A stretch of 64,000 nucleotides of DNA from Tenebrio molitor. Taxonomy: Eukaryota > Arthropoda > Insecta > Coleoptera > Tenebrionidae. Below are positions 45,398-57,406 of this stretch, one piece after another. Position 1 is the first letter of the stretch. Every line of letters begins with the position of its first letter. The DNA lies in contig NC_091046.1 in assembly GCF_963966145.1 (NCBI RefSeq), forward strand, positions 5,456,001 through 5,520,000, given 5' to 3'. Under the pieces are notes generated by a model. The model did not search any database, was not told the origin of the DNA, and saw only the letters and a program-made list of their open reading frames with translations. Made by a program: the position numbers and the translations under genes.

Positions 45398-48315
45398 ATG
45401 CTTCTGGACAGAAGCGTTTTCCTTCAGGTTGGTGATCTCCCAGTGATCAGTGTAGGGTCAGTGTCTACCATTGATGAAAACTATGTTGTAGGTTTGTCTG
45501 TTGTTAACGATAACGCAATGCAAATGCCAAGATTACGAGGCCTACGGTGGCGACGAAAGTGATGACCACTCCGACGCCCAAGAGGACGCCGGTCTCACCG
45601 ACTACTCCAAATATTACGCAGTTGACACTTCAGCGCCCTTGTTGTCGTCTCAAGGTAAACCTGAAGCGTCCGGTTTCACAAGTCCTATTGAATTCGCGGG
45701 ATTTTTTGCACCTTCAATAGGTAATATGAGTCAATCTTCACTAACAAACTATCTTGGTTTTGTCAACGATTTCAGATTTCGGAGCGTCGGTCAAGCAAGA
45801 AGTGGCGCACCCAAAAAACCCCTTCGCTGCGCAAACCAAGACTTTGAACTTCGTCAGCAACCAAGAATCTTTTCCTAACTTTTTTGCCAGCGGCGGTAAT
45901 TTCCCCATAGATTACTTCGAAGAAGCGCAGAGACAACAGCAGAAGGAGAACCAAGAAGAAGATGAAAGCGCCGACGGGTTCGGTCCCACTTACATTTCAC
46001 ACAACATCCCGACGAATCTAGACGCGGAGTACTCGTCGGACGTTGCCAAAGTACGACCCAAACCAAATAAGCAGAGAAAACAGAAGCAACAGAAGAAACC
46101 TAAAAAGAACTACGACTACGAAGACGTAGAAAAGGAGGCGTCGACAGGATCCGATTACAACTACGAGTACCAACCCGAAACTCCTGGAAAGTATGCTGAC
46201 TATAACACTGGCAAGTCTAGTTCAACTGTTTCGCAACACCCCCAAGCTCCAGGTTATTACGAGAAACTGACCCAAGCTCCTACTGCCACGCCGTACCAGA
46301 AGTACAGTTTCCAACCGGTGACTGAAGAAGGCTTCAAATCCAAATATTTAGACACTTTGATCAGCACAGTCGCTCCTTTCAACCCTTCGTACAGTAAAGT
46401 CGCCAGCACTGCTGCTCCAGTTTTCGAGACACAGCCCAGCGAGAACGTCCCGAGTCATCTGAAAGGCAAGAATTGTATAAGAGTGAGGAAGCATATTCCA
46501 GGAGGTGAGGAACACGGCCGTCGCAAGAGAGAAGCCATGAATTGCTACGTCTGCGAAGACGCCGAGAGCAACTCGAAGATCACTCAGTGCTCTTACGCAG
46601 TGGAACCTGAACCCATCAACGATTACAGTGGAGAGTCTCAGAGGTACTCTACTCCGTCCAAGCAACCAGAAGGGTTCCGGTACAAGAGGTACTCAGGGGA
46701 TGAGGTACGAGATCCGTACGAGTATATCAAATCGAGGACGCAGAAGGCGTACGGGGAATCCCAAGAGAACAAGGATTTTGAGGAGTACAAGATCCCGGAT
46801 TTTTACTCGGAAGATATTTTACCGGACAAGAGCTATTCGGAGATCCAGTCGGAAGCGATCACCAAGAATCCGGCCAACTGTGTCAAGGAAGAAAGTGAAG
46901 GCATGACTTGCACGATTTGCAAAGATCCCAAGACTGGAGGTAATTTTGAACAGTGCTCGTACACTTCGGAGCCCAAAGAACAGAAGTATGCGTTCGTGAC
47001 GGAGAAGAAGTACGACAGTGACGAACCCACTGAAGGTTCGGAATCCAAGCCTGCGGTGCAAACCAAAGTGGTGGGGAGTTTGAAGAATGGGAAAGACGAG
47101 ATTAAACCGTCTGAAGATTTCAAGGCGTTGGGCTTGCCAAGTACTGACAACTCCAAGTTTAGTAAAATAGAAGAGTTCAAACCGTCGGAAGATTTCAAGC
47201 CGACAGAATACAAACCAATTACTTTGGCAAGCAACGACAAGTACAGTAAATTGGAAGAATTCAAGCCCGCCGAAGATTACAAAGCCAACTACCGCGGCCA
47301 CGAGAAATTTAAATTGTCGGATGAGTACAATCCAGATTCTAAGGAAGACGTGAATTCGAAGAAAGAACCGTACAATCCTCAGGAAGGTTTCAAGACTGGG
47401 CACGCAGGAGGTGACCAAGCGCCGAAGAAATTGATCGACGACGAACCTTACGACATCCCCAAACACTTCGCCGAGAGCACAATCAAGGAACAGAAAACTG
47501 GTGTGCGAGGGTTGGAACCCAGTCTCTACGGTAGTTCAGATTCTGCAGAAGTGGAAGGCGACGACGCCGACTCCTCTAGTCGTTCTGAGCCTTACAAAGA
47601 CGTCGACGAGTACCACTTCAAGTTGTTCCCCGAGTTCTCCAACGAAGAGTCGCAACAAGCCGCCGTCGTGACCAACAACCCGTCCGCCGACGCCACCAGA
47701 AAAGACGTCGAAGAAGTCCTAGCCGAGTTCACCAAGAAGGACCGGTCGGCGTGCAAAAAGGCCGAGAAGAACGGCATGACTTGCTACCTGTGCGTGGACA
47801 AGAACGGCATCCAGCACGAAGAGTGCATGTATATCTCCGAGTCCAAACCCCAAGCGAGCCATTTGGCGTACCACGAAGTGAAGCAAATCAAGGCACCGGC
47901 CGCGGAAGAGAAGAAAAACGCCGAGCAGGACCCGGCCGCGACGGAGATTAAGAGCAAACATTTCTTTAAGAAAGTTGTGACCACGCCCAAGCCTTTCTCC
48001 ATGGAGGTGGCGGCTTCGGAAGACGTTGAGACGAAAGTGAAGTACGTGCCGAACAAGAGCCGCAGAAAGGCGGAGAAGAAAGTGAGGGAGCAAGCGAGAG
48101 CCGCCAGTAATGACGATCCGGAGAAGCTTTTGGAGGACGACGACGAGCCGAAGCCCAAAGCTCCGGTGGAGTTCGTCGTGGGGGACGAGGAGGGGGCCTA
48201 CAGCGACGAGACTAAGCCAGTTTACAGTAAAACCCTCGGGGTGAAGTTGCCCTTGTACATGATCGAGAAGTCCGAATTCGAGAAAGAGTTTGACGAGTTT
48301 GCCGGCAATCATTAA
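45398..48315 (+). CDS. Secreted 910-aa protein with three four-cysteine modules
   Basis: Three exons: 45398-45427, 45492-45654, 45776-48315; GT/AG joins keep frame and give 910 aa. Exons 1 and 2 together make the signal peptide MLLDRSVFLQVCLLLTITQ. The mature protein is acidic, low-complexity and rich in Lys, Glu, Ser, Pro and Tyr. Three modules stand out, with cysteines at 298/321/324/336, 433/443/446/458 and 724/734/737/748: C-x(9 or 22)-C-x2-C-x(10-11)-C, for example GMTCTICKDPKTGGNFEQCS and GMTCYLCVDKNGIQHEECMY. A dibasic RRKR (313-316) in the first module may be a furin site. Residues 505-575 hold repeats of the type E[EK]FKPSEDFK. There is no transmembrane segment or catalytic motif. 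Role unknown; matrix, cuticle or signalling-precursor functions are only guesses. The TATA promoter suggests regulated expression. Confidence 0.9.
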
Positions 48316-48426
48316 TCTAGTTTAGTCATGAAATTTTTATTTCTTTTTGTGATAGTTTTACGTTACAAATAGGTACACTTGTAATATATGTTATTAAATC
48401 GTTATTGTTATTAATTAATTGTTAAA

Positions 48427-48432
48427 AATAAA
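48427..48432 (+). terminator. Poly(A) signal
   Basis: AATAAA lies 112 bp after the stop codon of the preceding gene. Confidence 0.6.
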
Positions 48433-49469
48433 GTGTCAATAAAACAATACAGTTATTTTTTACAATATTGTTGCAATTTCCTGCCGACTCGTTATTTACG
48501 GTCATGTTTACCTTTTCATAATAGCTTTGCGGTTGTTGGGAAATCGCTCTCGCTAATTTCAGTCGGACCATTAAAATGAATACAGAAGTGTCCTTGATTT
48601 TTTCCAATAGAGATTTCACGCTTTGCAAGAGCTGCCGCAAAAAATTGGGGCTGTCGAGATCTGGAACATTTCAGTCAAATCTTCACGATGCAGTGCTTCC
48701 TGTGAGACAAATATGGACTTGCAGTGACTGGGATGGCGAATCATTTAGGAACGCTTTCAGTTGACAATTATGTGTCATGACTCGTGAAAAGTCGACGAAA
48801 CGTAAAAAACGTACTTTACCGGTTTGTTTCGTGTTTAAATTGGTCTTTGTAGTCATGTACGTCGTACTTTTTCTTTCAGCAAGTCATCAAGCAACATAAC
48901 ACCGTAAACATGACTAATATCTCGATTTGGTGATATAACTCATGTTTAGTTAGTTTTGTTGCCCAGTTTTAAAAAAAATCCACATTTTAATGCAACCGTT
49001 GTTCATTCACATCTTGCAGAATTGCTTTTGGTTTAAAAATGTCAAGTAATAATGAATTTACAGTTGTTGGTGTAGTTGAAATAAGTGTGTGGTTTTCAAT
49101 AATTCAAAACTGATTGATTTGAAATTCTGATATTTACGCATTTTTCAAGAAGTTATTATTATTCTTATTAACTTTCACAATGTTTTACACAGTAATGGAT
49201 TCTCTAAAACGATACAATTTCAAGCAAAAGTGTGCCAAATGTTTGTATACCTATTCTTATCACCCGCAAATAATATGTATGTAGTTTGTTTCATTCGTTA
49301 CATCGATTTCTAAGGCACAAATTTGTCCAACATGTAAATGTAACAATAATTTTCAGATGACTTCAAAAATCCTCGCTTGCATCTTTGTTACAAGGAAAAT
49401 TTTATATCAACGTATTAAGGAAGATTTATATAATTTTCTGTAAAATGTAGCCTAGACTTTATGATAAAC
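48433..49469. other. Intergenic, nothing recognised
   Basis: AT-rich sequence; the short open frames have no family resemblance. Confidence 0.4.
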
Positions 49470-50280
49470 TAGCTTTTACCCGCGGCTTTGCCCGCAAATT
49501 TCAGAATGTTTTAAAATTATGTTTCTACTTTCATGTATTGCTATAAACGCAGTAATTTCAATATGAAATTTGTCTTTTTACGAAGAATAATTAAAACTTT
49601 ACTTTAGACTACTATTTTCTTCGACTATATAAACAAAAAGATCAATACGATAAGAAACTAACACTACGATCACCTACCAATTCATGAAAATACGCCAACA
49701 TAACACTTTTATTTTCAGTTGTAACCTTATTTAGATCTTCCTATTGTTTGATTGTCTCGTTTGGTTTCAGATACCTGCCTTTTGATTTTTCCGGTATTAA
49801 GCTATTTGAAGCTTGTTCTGGTTCATTTAAGACATCTTCCGGTAAAACACAATCATTCAAACACATTTTGCGAAATTGCTACTTTTATAAACAACCAAAT
49901 GTAACTATGACATCTGAACATATCATGCAAACGCGATTTCCAACTCGAAAAAACTGTTTTTGTGCTTAACAGGCTTAAAAATGATAATAGGGGTTGCTTT
50001 TTGTGGGTGTCAAGTGGCGAAGGTGACGATATACTCAGAGGATGAAATAGGGGTGAAGCGGCGAAGGTGAGGGTATTTCCAACTCGAAAAAACTGTCTTT
50101 TTTTCTTAACAGGGTTGAAAATGGTAGTAGGGGTTGTTTTTTGTAAAATTAAAGTACACAGTAATTTTCTTCTTGTTTTGAAGATCAAGTGTACAAAATT
50201 TCATCAAGATCGGAGTAAAACTGTAGATTTGCATACAAAATATACAAACAGGCATTCAGTTTTATATATGTATATAGATG
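49470..50280. repeat. Dispersed retroelement-like repeat
   Basis: It begins CTAGCTTTTACCCGCGGCTT and ends with a TTTCATCAAGATCGGAGTAA block and TATATATGTATATAGA. Both are typical of the untranslated 3' parts of insect non-LTR elements. Inside, a block starting CCAACTCGAAAAAACTGT is duplicated about 142 bp apart (49938 and 50080). Confidence 0.5.
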
Positions 50281-50797
50281 TCTAAAATTTCCAAAAGAAG
50301 AATTTTGAAACTGGTGGAAATGACTAATTTTGAGAAAATCGTTTTTATTTCTTTTTCACGTTAAACATGTTAATTCAAAAGTGTTACCACTGCAATCTCT
50401 CATACTTTTTTTGCAATTGTCTTTGACTTTATTTCACTAACCGCATTCTGAGGTATATTATGCAAAATTTGTGTTCAGAATCTTTGTTTGAAGTTATGTC
50501 ATGATCATTTGTTCTACATTACGTTTTTCAATATTCAGTATTATTTTTCTAAACAACCGAACTGCGAACAGACCACTTTGAATGTATTAATTAATTAATT
50601 GAACCAATGATTTCTTAGATTTCTTTTCTCAAGATCATAAATGTAAAAAATAATGAGGAAATTATTTTAATTAGAAAATTCAGTCAGTTGCAAAAAACGA
50701 TTAATTTTTTTTTAAAGGAGTTTCTGTTTGGACATTTCAGAAAAAAATGTTTTAGGCATCAGATGTAAAAGATTCTGTAGGTTCAGCTCCAGTAGTA

Positions 50798-51860
50798 CCG
50801 CACCTTCAAATAAATTCGGAATCAGAGTAGGCTGTGATTTTATTATGAAGTTGGCAACACGCAATTTTTAAAGCCAGCACAACATTAACATTTGACAGCA
50901 CAGAACACGTGTTTATTCTGATCGTGACTTAAAAATGTATAAAGGAAACGCAAAATTCAAAACAAAATATTTATTCTTAGAGCAAATGTTCAAAATGTTG
51001 TCCTTCAGTTTCAAGGCGGGCGCTTCATGTTGTCAAATGCGTTTTCCAATTGTTGGGGGGTTATGTTAGCACAAATATCTCTAATACTCGTAGCCTCACA
51101 AAGTTCTTCGATAGTGTGACGTGTGCTCCTAAAAACTGTGTTTTTGAGGTGTGGATAAATAAAGTAGTCCATTACTGTAAGATCTGGAGACCTTGCAGGA
51201 AATTCCACCACTCGGGCGTCAAAGAATTTTTTCAAATAAGCAATTGTTTGACGAGCAGAATGTGCTGTAGTATTATCTTGCTGAAAATACCCTTCGGTAA
51301 GTTCACTGGTAATGTAACTCATTGAGAAAGGGTTCTAATAAATCATTGCGATATCTTGCACCAGTTCGTTAAAAAATATTGGTCTGATGATTCGCCTTCT
51401 CGAAACTGCTAGCGAAACACTATTTTTTATGTAAAGGAGTTTCCACAAATTCAAGGGGACTTTCTACGGACCATGTTCTCATGTTTTGTTTATTTAAATA
51501 TCCTGAAAGATGGAACCACGCCTTGTCTGTAAAGAAGCAATTATCGAGAATGTCATTGTTGTTCATGTTTTCAAAAAACAACTCAAAATATGTTGTTCTT
51601 CTTCCAAAATCTAAAGGCTTGAGTTTGTCCGTTTTCTAACTTACAACTTCGAAAATAACTTCCAAGAAGAAAAATTTTGTGTGGTAATTCCATTTTTTTA
51701 TAAATATGTAGTAAAAATTATAAATGAATACCTTACAACTTTTGTAATTTGAATTAATTTGACAACTACTGTCAGTGCTAAAACGTCTACCAACCATTCA
51801 TTACTGGACAAAATATATAAATCACAGCCTACTCTATTCCGCATTTATTGGAAGGCACGG
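50798..51860. mobile_element. 1063-bp TA-flanked DNA transposon with dead transposase
   Basis: The terminal repeats of about 45 bp begin CCGCACCTTCAAATAAATTC (left) and CCGTGCCTTCCAATAAATGC (right, reverse complement) and share AGAGTAGGCTGTGATTT. TA at 50796-50797 and 51861-51862. It carries the transposase relic at 51011-51693. Confidence 0.82.
51011..51693 (-). pseudogene. Degenerate Tc1/mariner-superfamily transposase
   Basis: Pieces in minus-strand order: an ATG at 51693 with MELPHKIFLLGSYFRSCKLE (N-terminal helix-turn-helix start), then NCFFTDKAWFHLSGYLNKQN, then an intact 104-codon segment (51011-51322). That segment has GYFQQDNTTAHSARQTIAYL and ARSPDLTVMDYFIYPHLKN. Stops and frame changes separate them, and the middle of the N-terminal half is deleted. 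Catalytic candidates are D in FFTDKA, D in FQQDN and D in TVMDYF; the last two are 35 residues apart. Confidence 0.8.
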
Positions 51861-52493
51861 TACCTGGGAAGCACAGAAAGAAAACGTTATTATGTACGAG
51901 AGTAGTTCGTTATTTATTTTTCTTGTCATACAATCAAAAAAGAGGAAAAATTAAACAGTTCTATTATTTTCCCTACACGATCACCAAAACTAATATCAAA
52001 CTTTTTCAAAATTAGAGCATCAGAGTAAGCACATTTGCCGTTACAAGATTGCGTTTCATAAACAGTTTAACTATTTTATTCTGGCTGGATGAGTATCGTT
52101 TTTAAAAATTTTGAAGAATGGTCTCCGGTAGTAATTCTGAGGAAATTATTGCCCAAGATATCCTTAAAGAGTTTAAAGCAGCATAAATGGAGTTATTACT
52201 AAAAAAATTCACTTGAGAGTATGGAACGAAAGAGATGCTAAAAAATTAGGAAAGTGATTATTTTGGTTTATTTTTCAAGCAAAAAAATGTTAAAATCATA
52301 TTCTGCGTTAATAACAAAGGAAATATATGTCAGTTTTAATAATCTTTTACGATATCAATGAATAACGTATGTTTCATAAGTTTTGGGAAAAAATCCAAAA
52401 TCTAATACATATTTTTTACAGCAAACTTTTATTACAAATTTTATGTTTTTTGAAATAAGTGGATTATCTAACAACCTCATTTATTTAATTATA

Positions 52494-53412
52494 TAGTGAG
52501 TGGTAAAAGTATGGAATAAATTCATTAAAAATTAAACAAAATTTTTTTCAAAAAAATCTTTGGACAGGTCAATTTTAGTTTATAAAAATACATATTTTAA
52601 TGCAAAATAAAATTCGAAAAAGTCATTTGTTTTCGAGTTATGACGTCATCGATAGTTTTTTTAAATAGAAACCCTCTATTTTTTTTCTTGATTCTGATAG
52701 CCCTTTTAATTGTCTAAACGCCAATATAAAAATTTTGTTACCTTACATAAGGAAATTTTTGAGAAAAAAAAATAATAAATTTGGAAAAAATAAATTTTAT
52801 AACGAACAAAAACAAGTCAAAAACTGTGTTAGTAAGTATTTAAAATTATGGAATTAAATGTTCGATTTGCCATCCCCCAGCTTGTTGACAATAAGCAAGT
52901 TTATGAAGAAATTCCCCCTGTTTTAGTTTTATCTAGTTTTATCCCCGCACCCAATCAAAATTAAAATTTCTATACGTTGTGTTTCTGTTAAATGAGTCAT
53001 TTTCGAAAACGTTTTGTAAAACAAATAACACATACGAATGAAATTGACAATAACATTTGACTGTTTGATTTACCTACTTGATGTTTTTACTTGTTTTTGT
53101 TCGTTATAAAATTTATTTTTTCCAACTTTAGTATTTTTTTTCTCAAAAATTTTCTTATGTAAGAGAACAAAATTTTTATACTGTCATTTAGACAATTAAA
53201 AGGGCTATCAGAATCAAGAAAAAAAATAGGGGGTTTCCATTTAAAAAAAACTATCAATGACGTGATAACTCGAAAACAAATGACTGCTTGGAATTTTCTT
53301 TGACACTAAAACATGTATTTTTATAAACTAAAATTGACCTGTTCAAAGATTTTTTTGAAAAAAATTGTGTTTAATTTTTAATGAATTTATTCCATACTTT
53401 TGCCGCTCACTG
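52494..53412. mobile_element. 919-bp fold-back Tc1-like element
   Basis: TA at 52492-52493 and 53413-53414. Ends TAGTGAGTGGTAAAAGTATG and, in reverse complement, CAGTGAGCGGCAAAAGTATG. Arms of about 330 bp pair through GGAATAAATTCATTAAAAAT, GGACAGGTCAATTTTAGTTT and GGGCTATCAGAATCAAGAAA. The centre (about 52825-53085) is unique and encodes nothing recognised. Confidence 0.85.
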
Positions 53413-53582
53413 TATGTAGCGGTCCGTGCTGCTCCACGAGGCGCGATTTTCTTCTAACATCTCTCATTAAAAAAATTTCCTGAATCTTAGTAAAAATTCT
53501 ACGGCGTAGTTGGTCCCCATTTTGGGCTGTCCATCCTCCATCCTATTAAAAGTACCCAAAAATCTTCAAATTGTTTAATTAT

Positions 53583-53957
53583 TTAGATATTCAAATCATT
53601 TGCAAAATGAACACGGCGAAGATTCTTGCAACATCGAGATATTCGGACTAGCTGGTTATCGGTGTATTTTGGACATTTTTGTCTTTTGCGGTATTTTTGA
53701 CCATTTCTTGCCAAAATTCTAAAAATTGTGCTGCCGGAAGTCCGATTCTTCTTGGCTAATTTCCTAACAGACACTCCAACCATGTGTTTAGCTCTTCTTA
53801 CCGCTCTTCTGCACTGCTGGAGTGTGAAAAGCCTTGGCCTTCCACTTTTCGGAAGGTTGATACAAGGAATATACTCGTAGTTTCTTATAGTACGATATAC
53901 GGTGCTAGGTGATATATCTTGGTTTTGAAAAATACGCACTATTTTAACCTTAGCCAT
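53583..53957 (-). pseudogene. N-terminal fragment of a Tc1-like transposase
   Basis: The 124-codon frame has the paired-like double helix-turn-helix: QDISPSTVYRTIRNYEYIPC, then a GRPR AT-hook-like link (LPKSGRPRLFT), then RKLAKKNRTSGSTIFRILAR. It ends at CKNLRRVHFANDLNI where the catalytic domain should begin. Remnants of the C-terminus (KIQEIFLMRDVRRKSRLVEQ) appear downstream at about 53430-53530, so the DDE core has been deleted. Confidence 0.85.
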
Positions 53958-55118
53958 TTGTCCAATTAGGTAAATAATAGATACTTCTTCTAATTTACAA
54001 TTTGTAGGACATTTTTCGCAAACTGTGTAACTAAATCAATATGTCAAATTGAAACCTAGGAAATAAATATACTTTTGTTTCCAAAGCCATCTCGGTAAGT
54101 TTAACAGATATCTCATTAGTCATTAGGTCCCCTTGAATCTGATCTTTTTACTTTTGCTTTCCACCCTAAAATGATGAAACGTTTTCTACTGAGGTGATTA
54201 TACAAAATTTTCGAGGAGATGATGAATTTTTTTACATATTTCCATTCTGTGACATTTTAATTGTGGATCAAGAATCATCCACTCTAAGAATTATATTAAA
54301 ACATTTATTTGAATCTTGACTAAAAACGGTTACATTTTCTTCAGAGAGCAGTTGTCCTAAGCGATTGAGATCTTGTGTTTAAATTTTTGGTACTCATGGA
54401 AGAGCCATCATCTTGGAACTATTTCTTTGTGCAAAATGTTTCCAATTAGAAAGCAATGAAATTTTCTTATTTCAATATATTTTTTTTTATCTCATATGAG
54501 TTCTGGACTTCGTAGACTCTGAAGCATGTTTCCAAAATGGGGGCTAGGTATTTTGAGCATTTTCTTTAGTTAATTGTTGTGTATTTCAAGTTTAATTTCT
54601 TTTCATAGTTAATTTCATTTTCATAACCCTACATTTTGTCGCGATTAATGTCAGATCTGTCAAATAAACCAACAAAACATATCCATTTGCAGTGTTGTAA
54701 ATAGCTGAATAAGAAAATGTTCTTTTATTTCCAACTCAAACTGTCCTTCTTGATCACTCCGTATTTTTTACAGTGGTAAATTCCATCAAGAGAATCTCTC
54801 AATTGATTTTTCTGACAAGCCAAATTTCACTGAAAATTTGTTTGGAGAATTTTTAAACACAAAGGGCTATCAGGCAGGTTTTACATCTCTTCCTGTCAAT
54901 AAATAACATTGATTGATAAACTATTTTTCATTTGTCGTGCAACACCTACGTCACGAATAATAAATAAATGATTCCGCTCTCACAAATAAGTCTTATTACT
55001 TTTATTTTGGCTTATTTCAATTATTTATTTATTAAAATAATAATCATTTCATCATTACATATTTTGAAGGTAATTTTTCTTTCGTTCAATTTTTTTAGAA
55101 CAACCAACATACAAATTA
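53958..55118. other. Intergenic, nothing recognised
   Basis: AT-rich; no exon, domain or clear inverted repeat found. Confidence 0.4.
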
Positions 55119-55613
55119 CACTGACCGGCACAAAAAACGACTCATTATGATTTCTTTAATAAATCATCTTGAAATTATATTTGTGATTATTTTTCTTTAT
55201 TATAGTTAAATTGGGATATTTTCAATGATCGGGAGTGCTATGGTCACCATGGCAACCGAATTGTTTTGTTTAAATAAATTATTAGAAAATTTGCGCTACT
55301 TCCATGTTGTGTATTTGTCGGTTGATTTACGTGTTAAAGGATTTAATTTGACAGTACGAGATACTAATTCAAAATGCTGTTCAAATTTTGGCAATTTTTC
55401 ATAACATAAATTTTTTTCTAAAGAATTACTTTTTTTTTTAATTAAAATTTTATTTGCTGTGTTTAATGTTTTGTTTGTCGAATATTCTTTGACAAGGAAT
55501 AACTTAAATAACTCTTATCAATACAACATGATATCAAAAAAATTTCTAAGACAATGAATTACTTAAGTATATTAATAAAATTCAAAGTGAGTCGTTTTTT
55601 ATGCCGGTCAGTG
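55119..55613. mobile_element. MITE-A copy 3
   Basis: A 495-bp copy with TA at 55117-55118 and 55614-55615, the same CACTGACCGGCACAAAAAAC ends and GGTCACCATGGCAACCGAAT core. It is closest to copy 1 by eye. Confidence 0.88.
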
Positions 55614-55615
55614 TA

Positions 55616-57406
55616 TTTATTTTAAAACTGTAAAACATTTGTCACCATTGGAAAAACTTACTCTAATTTTCTTCAGATATTTTACTGACCTAACTGGATT
55701 GAGTAATTTTGTCCTAACAGTAGGACGATTTAATTTTTTTTTTTTTTTTTTTGGTTAATTAAATTGTAGCGAACATCTAGTGCATTATTTTTACTATTCA
55801 ACATTTTATCTTGTTTTCTCCTTGGAAGGAATTCATCTCCAACCCAAACTCCTTTATAAAGTTCTTTGGTAATAATAACATAATGACTTTTTCTGAGTGA
55901 CGACTAAAAAAAATTAAACAATTGCAACATTGTTGACGGCTCCATCTTAATTTTTAATTACTCCTCTATTGTTATAAAACTTTTAAAACAATTAATATAA
56001 TATGAAAATTGTTTACACTTTGTTTATACAAGCTATTTATTTTTATGTAATCCTGCTTTAAAAAATGATAACAAGTGTTCGTAATTATCTCCAGGGAATC
56101 TATTAAACCGATTTTTTTAAAGATCACTATCAGCACAACTCATCAAAGAAATATGACCACGCGTCTCTACAGCAAAATATTGTTGTCCATGGTCGTTATC
56201 TTGGTAGGTTGGGTTGTTTGTGCTTCGCCGCTTACGTGGGTTCCATTTGATTGATGTAGCAACAATCCTCACTTCTTTCAGGATTTAAAATAATCTATTT
56301 ATTGATTGGTGAGTCATTAACGTAATCAACCAGTGCGCTAGATAAGATCTGGATTATCAATCGTCCATCAACGTCCGAAAATAAAAATCGTACGAATCAA
56401 AACGCGAAGTAATTGATAGTTTCATTTATTTTTCTAAATATAAACTGCCTACAGCTATGAGTGAATGTGACAGGGTTGGTTTAAGGGCAAGACGGGGCCT
56501 GAAATATGTGGGCCTATCACATTTTACAATACAATACTTAACAATACCTTAACAGCGTTGATAAGTGTGCTGTCTCTTTGGTATATTATTACACATTTTA
56601 CAAAATATAATAAATTACTTCATTTTTCTTTTAAATAATACTTTACGTAATCATCCCTTGACTAATCACTTGGTGGTTAATCAAGCGCTCGATCCGAATT
56701 TCACGCACATTTGCCCGTTCACAGCGAAATTTTTTACATAATAATAATAATTTATTGTTGGTGTCAATGCACTGAGATTTTTCAGAACGTGCAAGTGTGC
56801 ATCAAACCCGACGATTTCTAGCTGCAGAGAACACAAATAAATTTCATCTGAGTAAGTACGTTCTTCTCTGACTAGTTGACAGATACTGGTATTTTTTATT
56901 CATTTGTTTTTATCGTTATTTTGATCGGGATTTGTTATTCTGCCAGGTAATCATTGACGGTGGTGCAAAATAATTGTTGTAAGTATCTAATAAAATAAAC
57001 TATACACAAAGATAATGCGCAATGACTTCGCCCAGTCCTCGGGAATTCGTTGCGCATTATTCCATGATATGATAAAGTGCACAGACATTAACATAATCCT
57101 TAAAACATCTCTTTGGTGTGTCTTATTCGCTAAATATATAAAATATATTATATTGTAGAAATAATAATAAAAAACATTTGTGAAATGATTATGCAATAAA
57201 TAATAACATCCTTCGTAGTATTCTGAGACCAATGTACATTAGATTTTTCAGTTTGCTGTGTTTTAGATTGTTGCCTCTAAACAAAACAAATTTGTCAAGT
57301 CACTTTCTCTACCTAGTTTAAACTAAAATATCTACACACTTATACACTTTCCGACCATCCACACTGGTTCGACAATGTTCCGACTTTTCCAGATCCTGGT
57401 CCAGAC
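55616..57406. other. Intergenic and probable 3' UTR of Pax2/5/8
   Basis: The right part should be the 3' UTR of the gene ending at 57407. A hairpin at 57009-57062 pairs AATAATGCGCAACGAATTCC-type arms. No convincing poly(A) signal could be fixed. A 17-base T run lies near 55736. Confidence 0.35.

Noticed and set aside
47719..48312. 197- and 215-codon minus-strand frames opposite the four-cysteine protein (also 46819-47466)
   Set aside because: Antisense shadows of a GC-rich, charged coding exon with strong codon bias.
52118..52187. Short frame reading SEEIIAQDILKEFKAA then stop
   Set aside because: Only about 22 codons, no splice context; cannot be told from chance.
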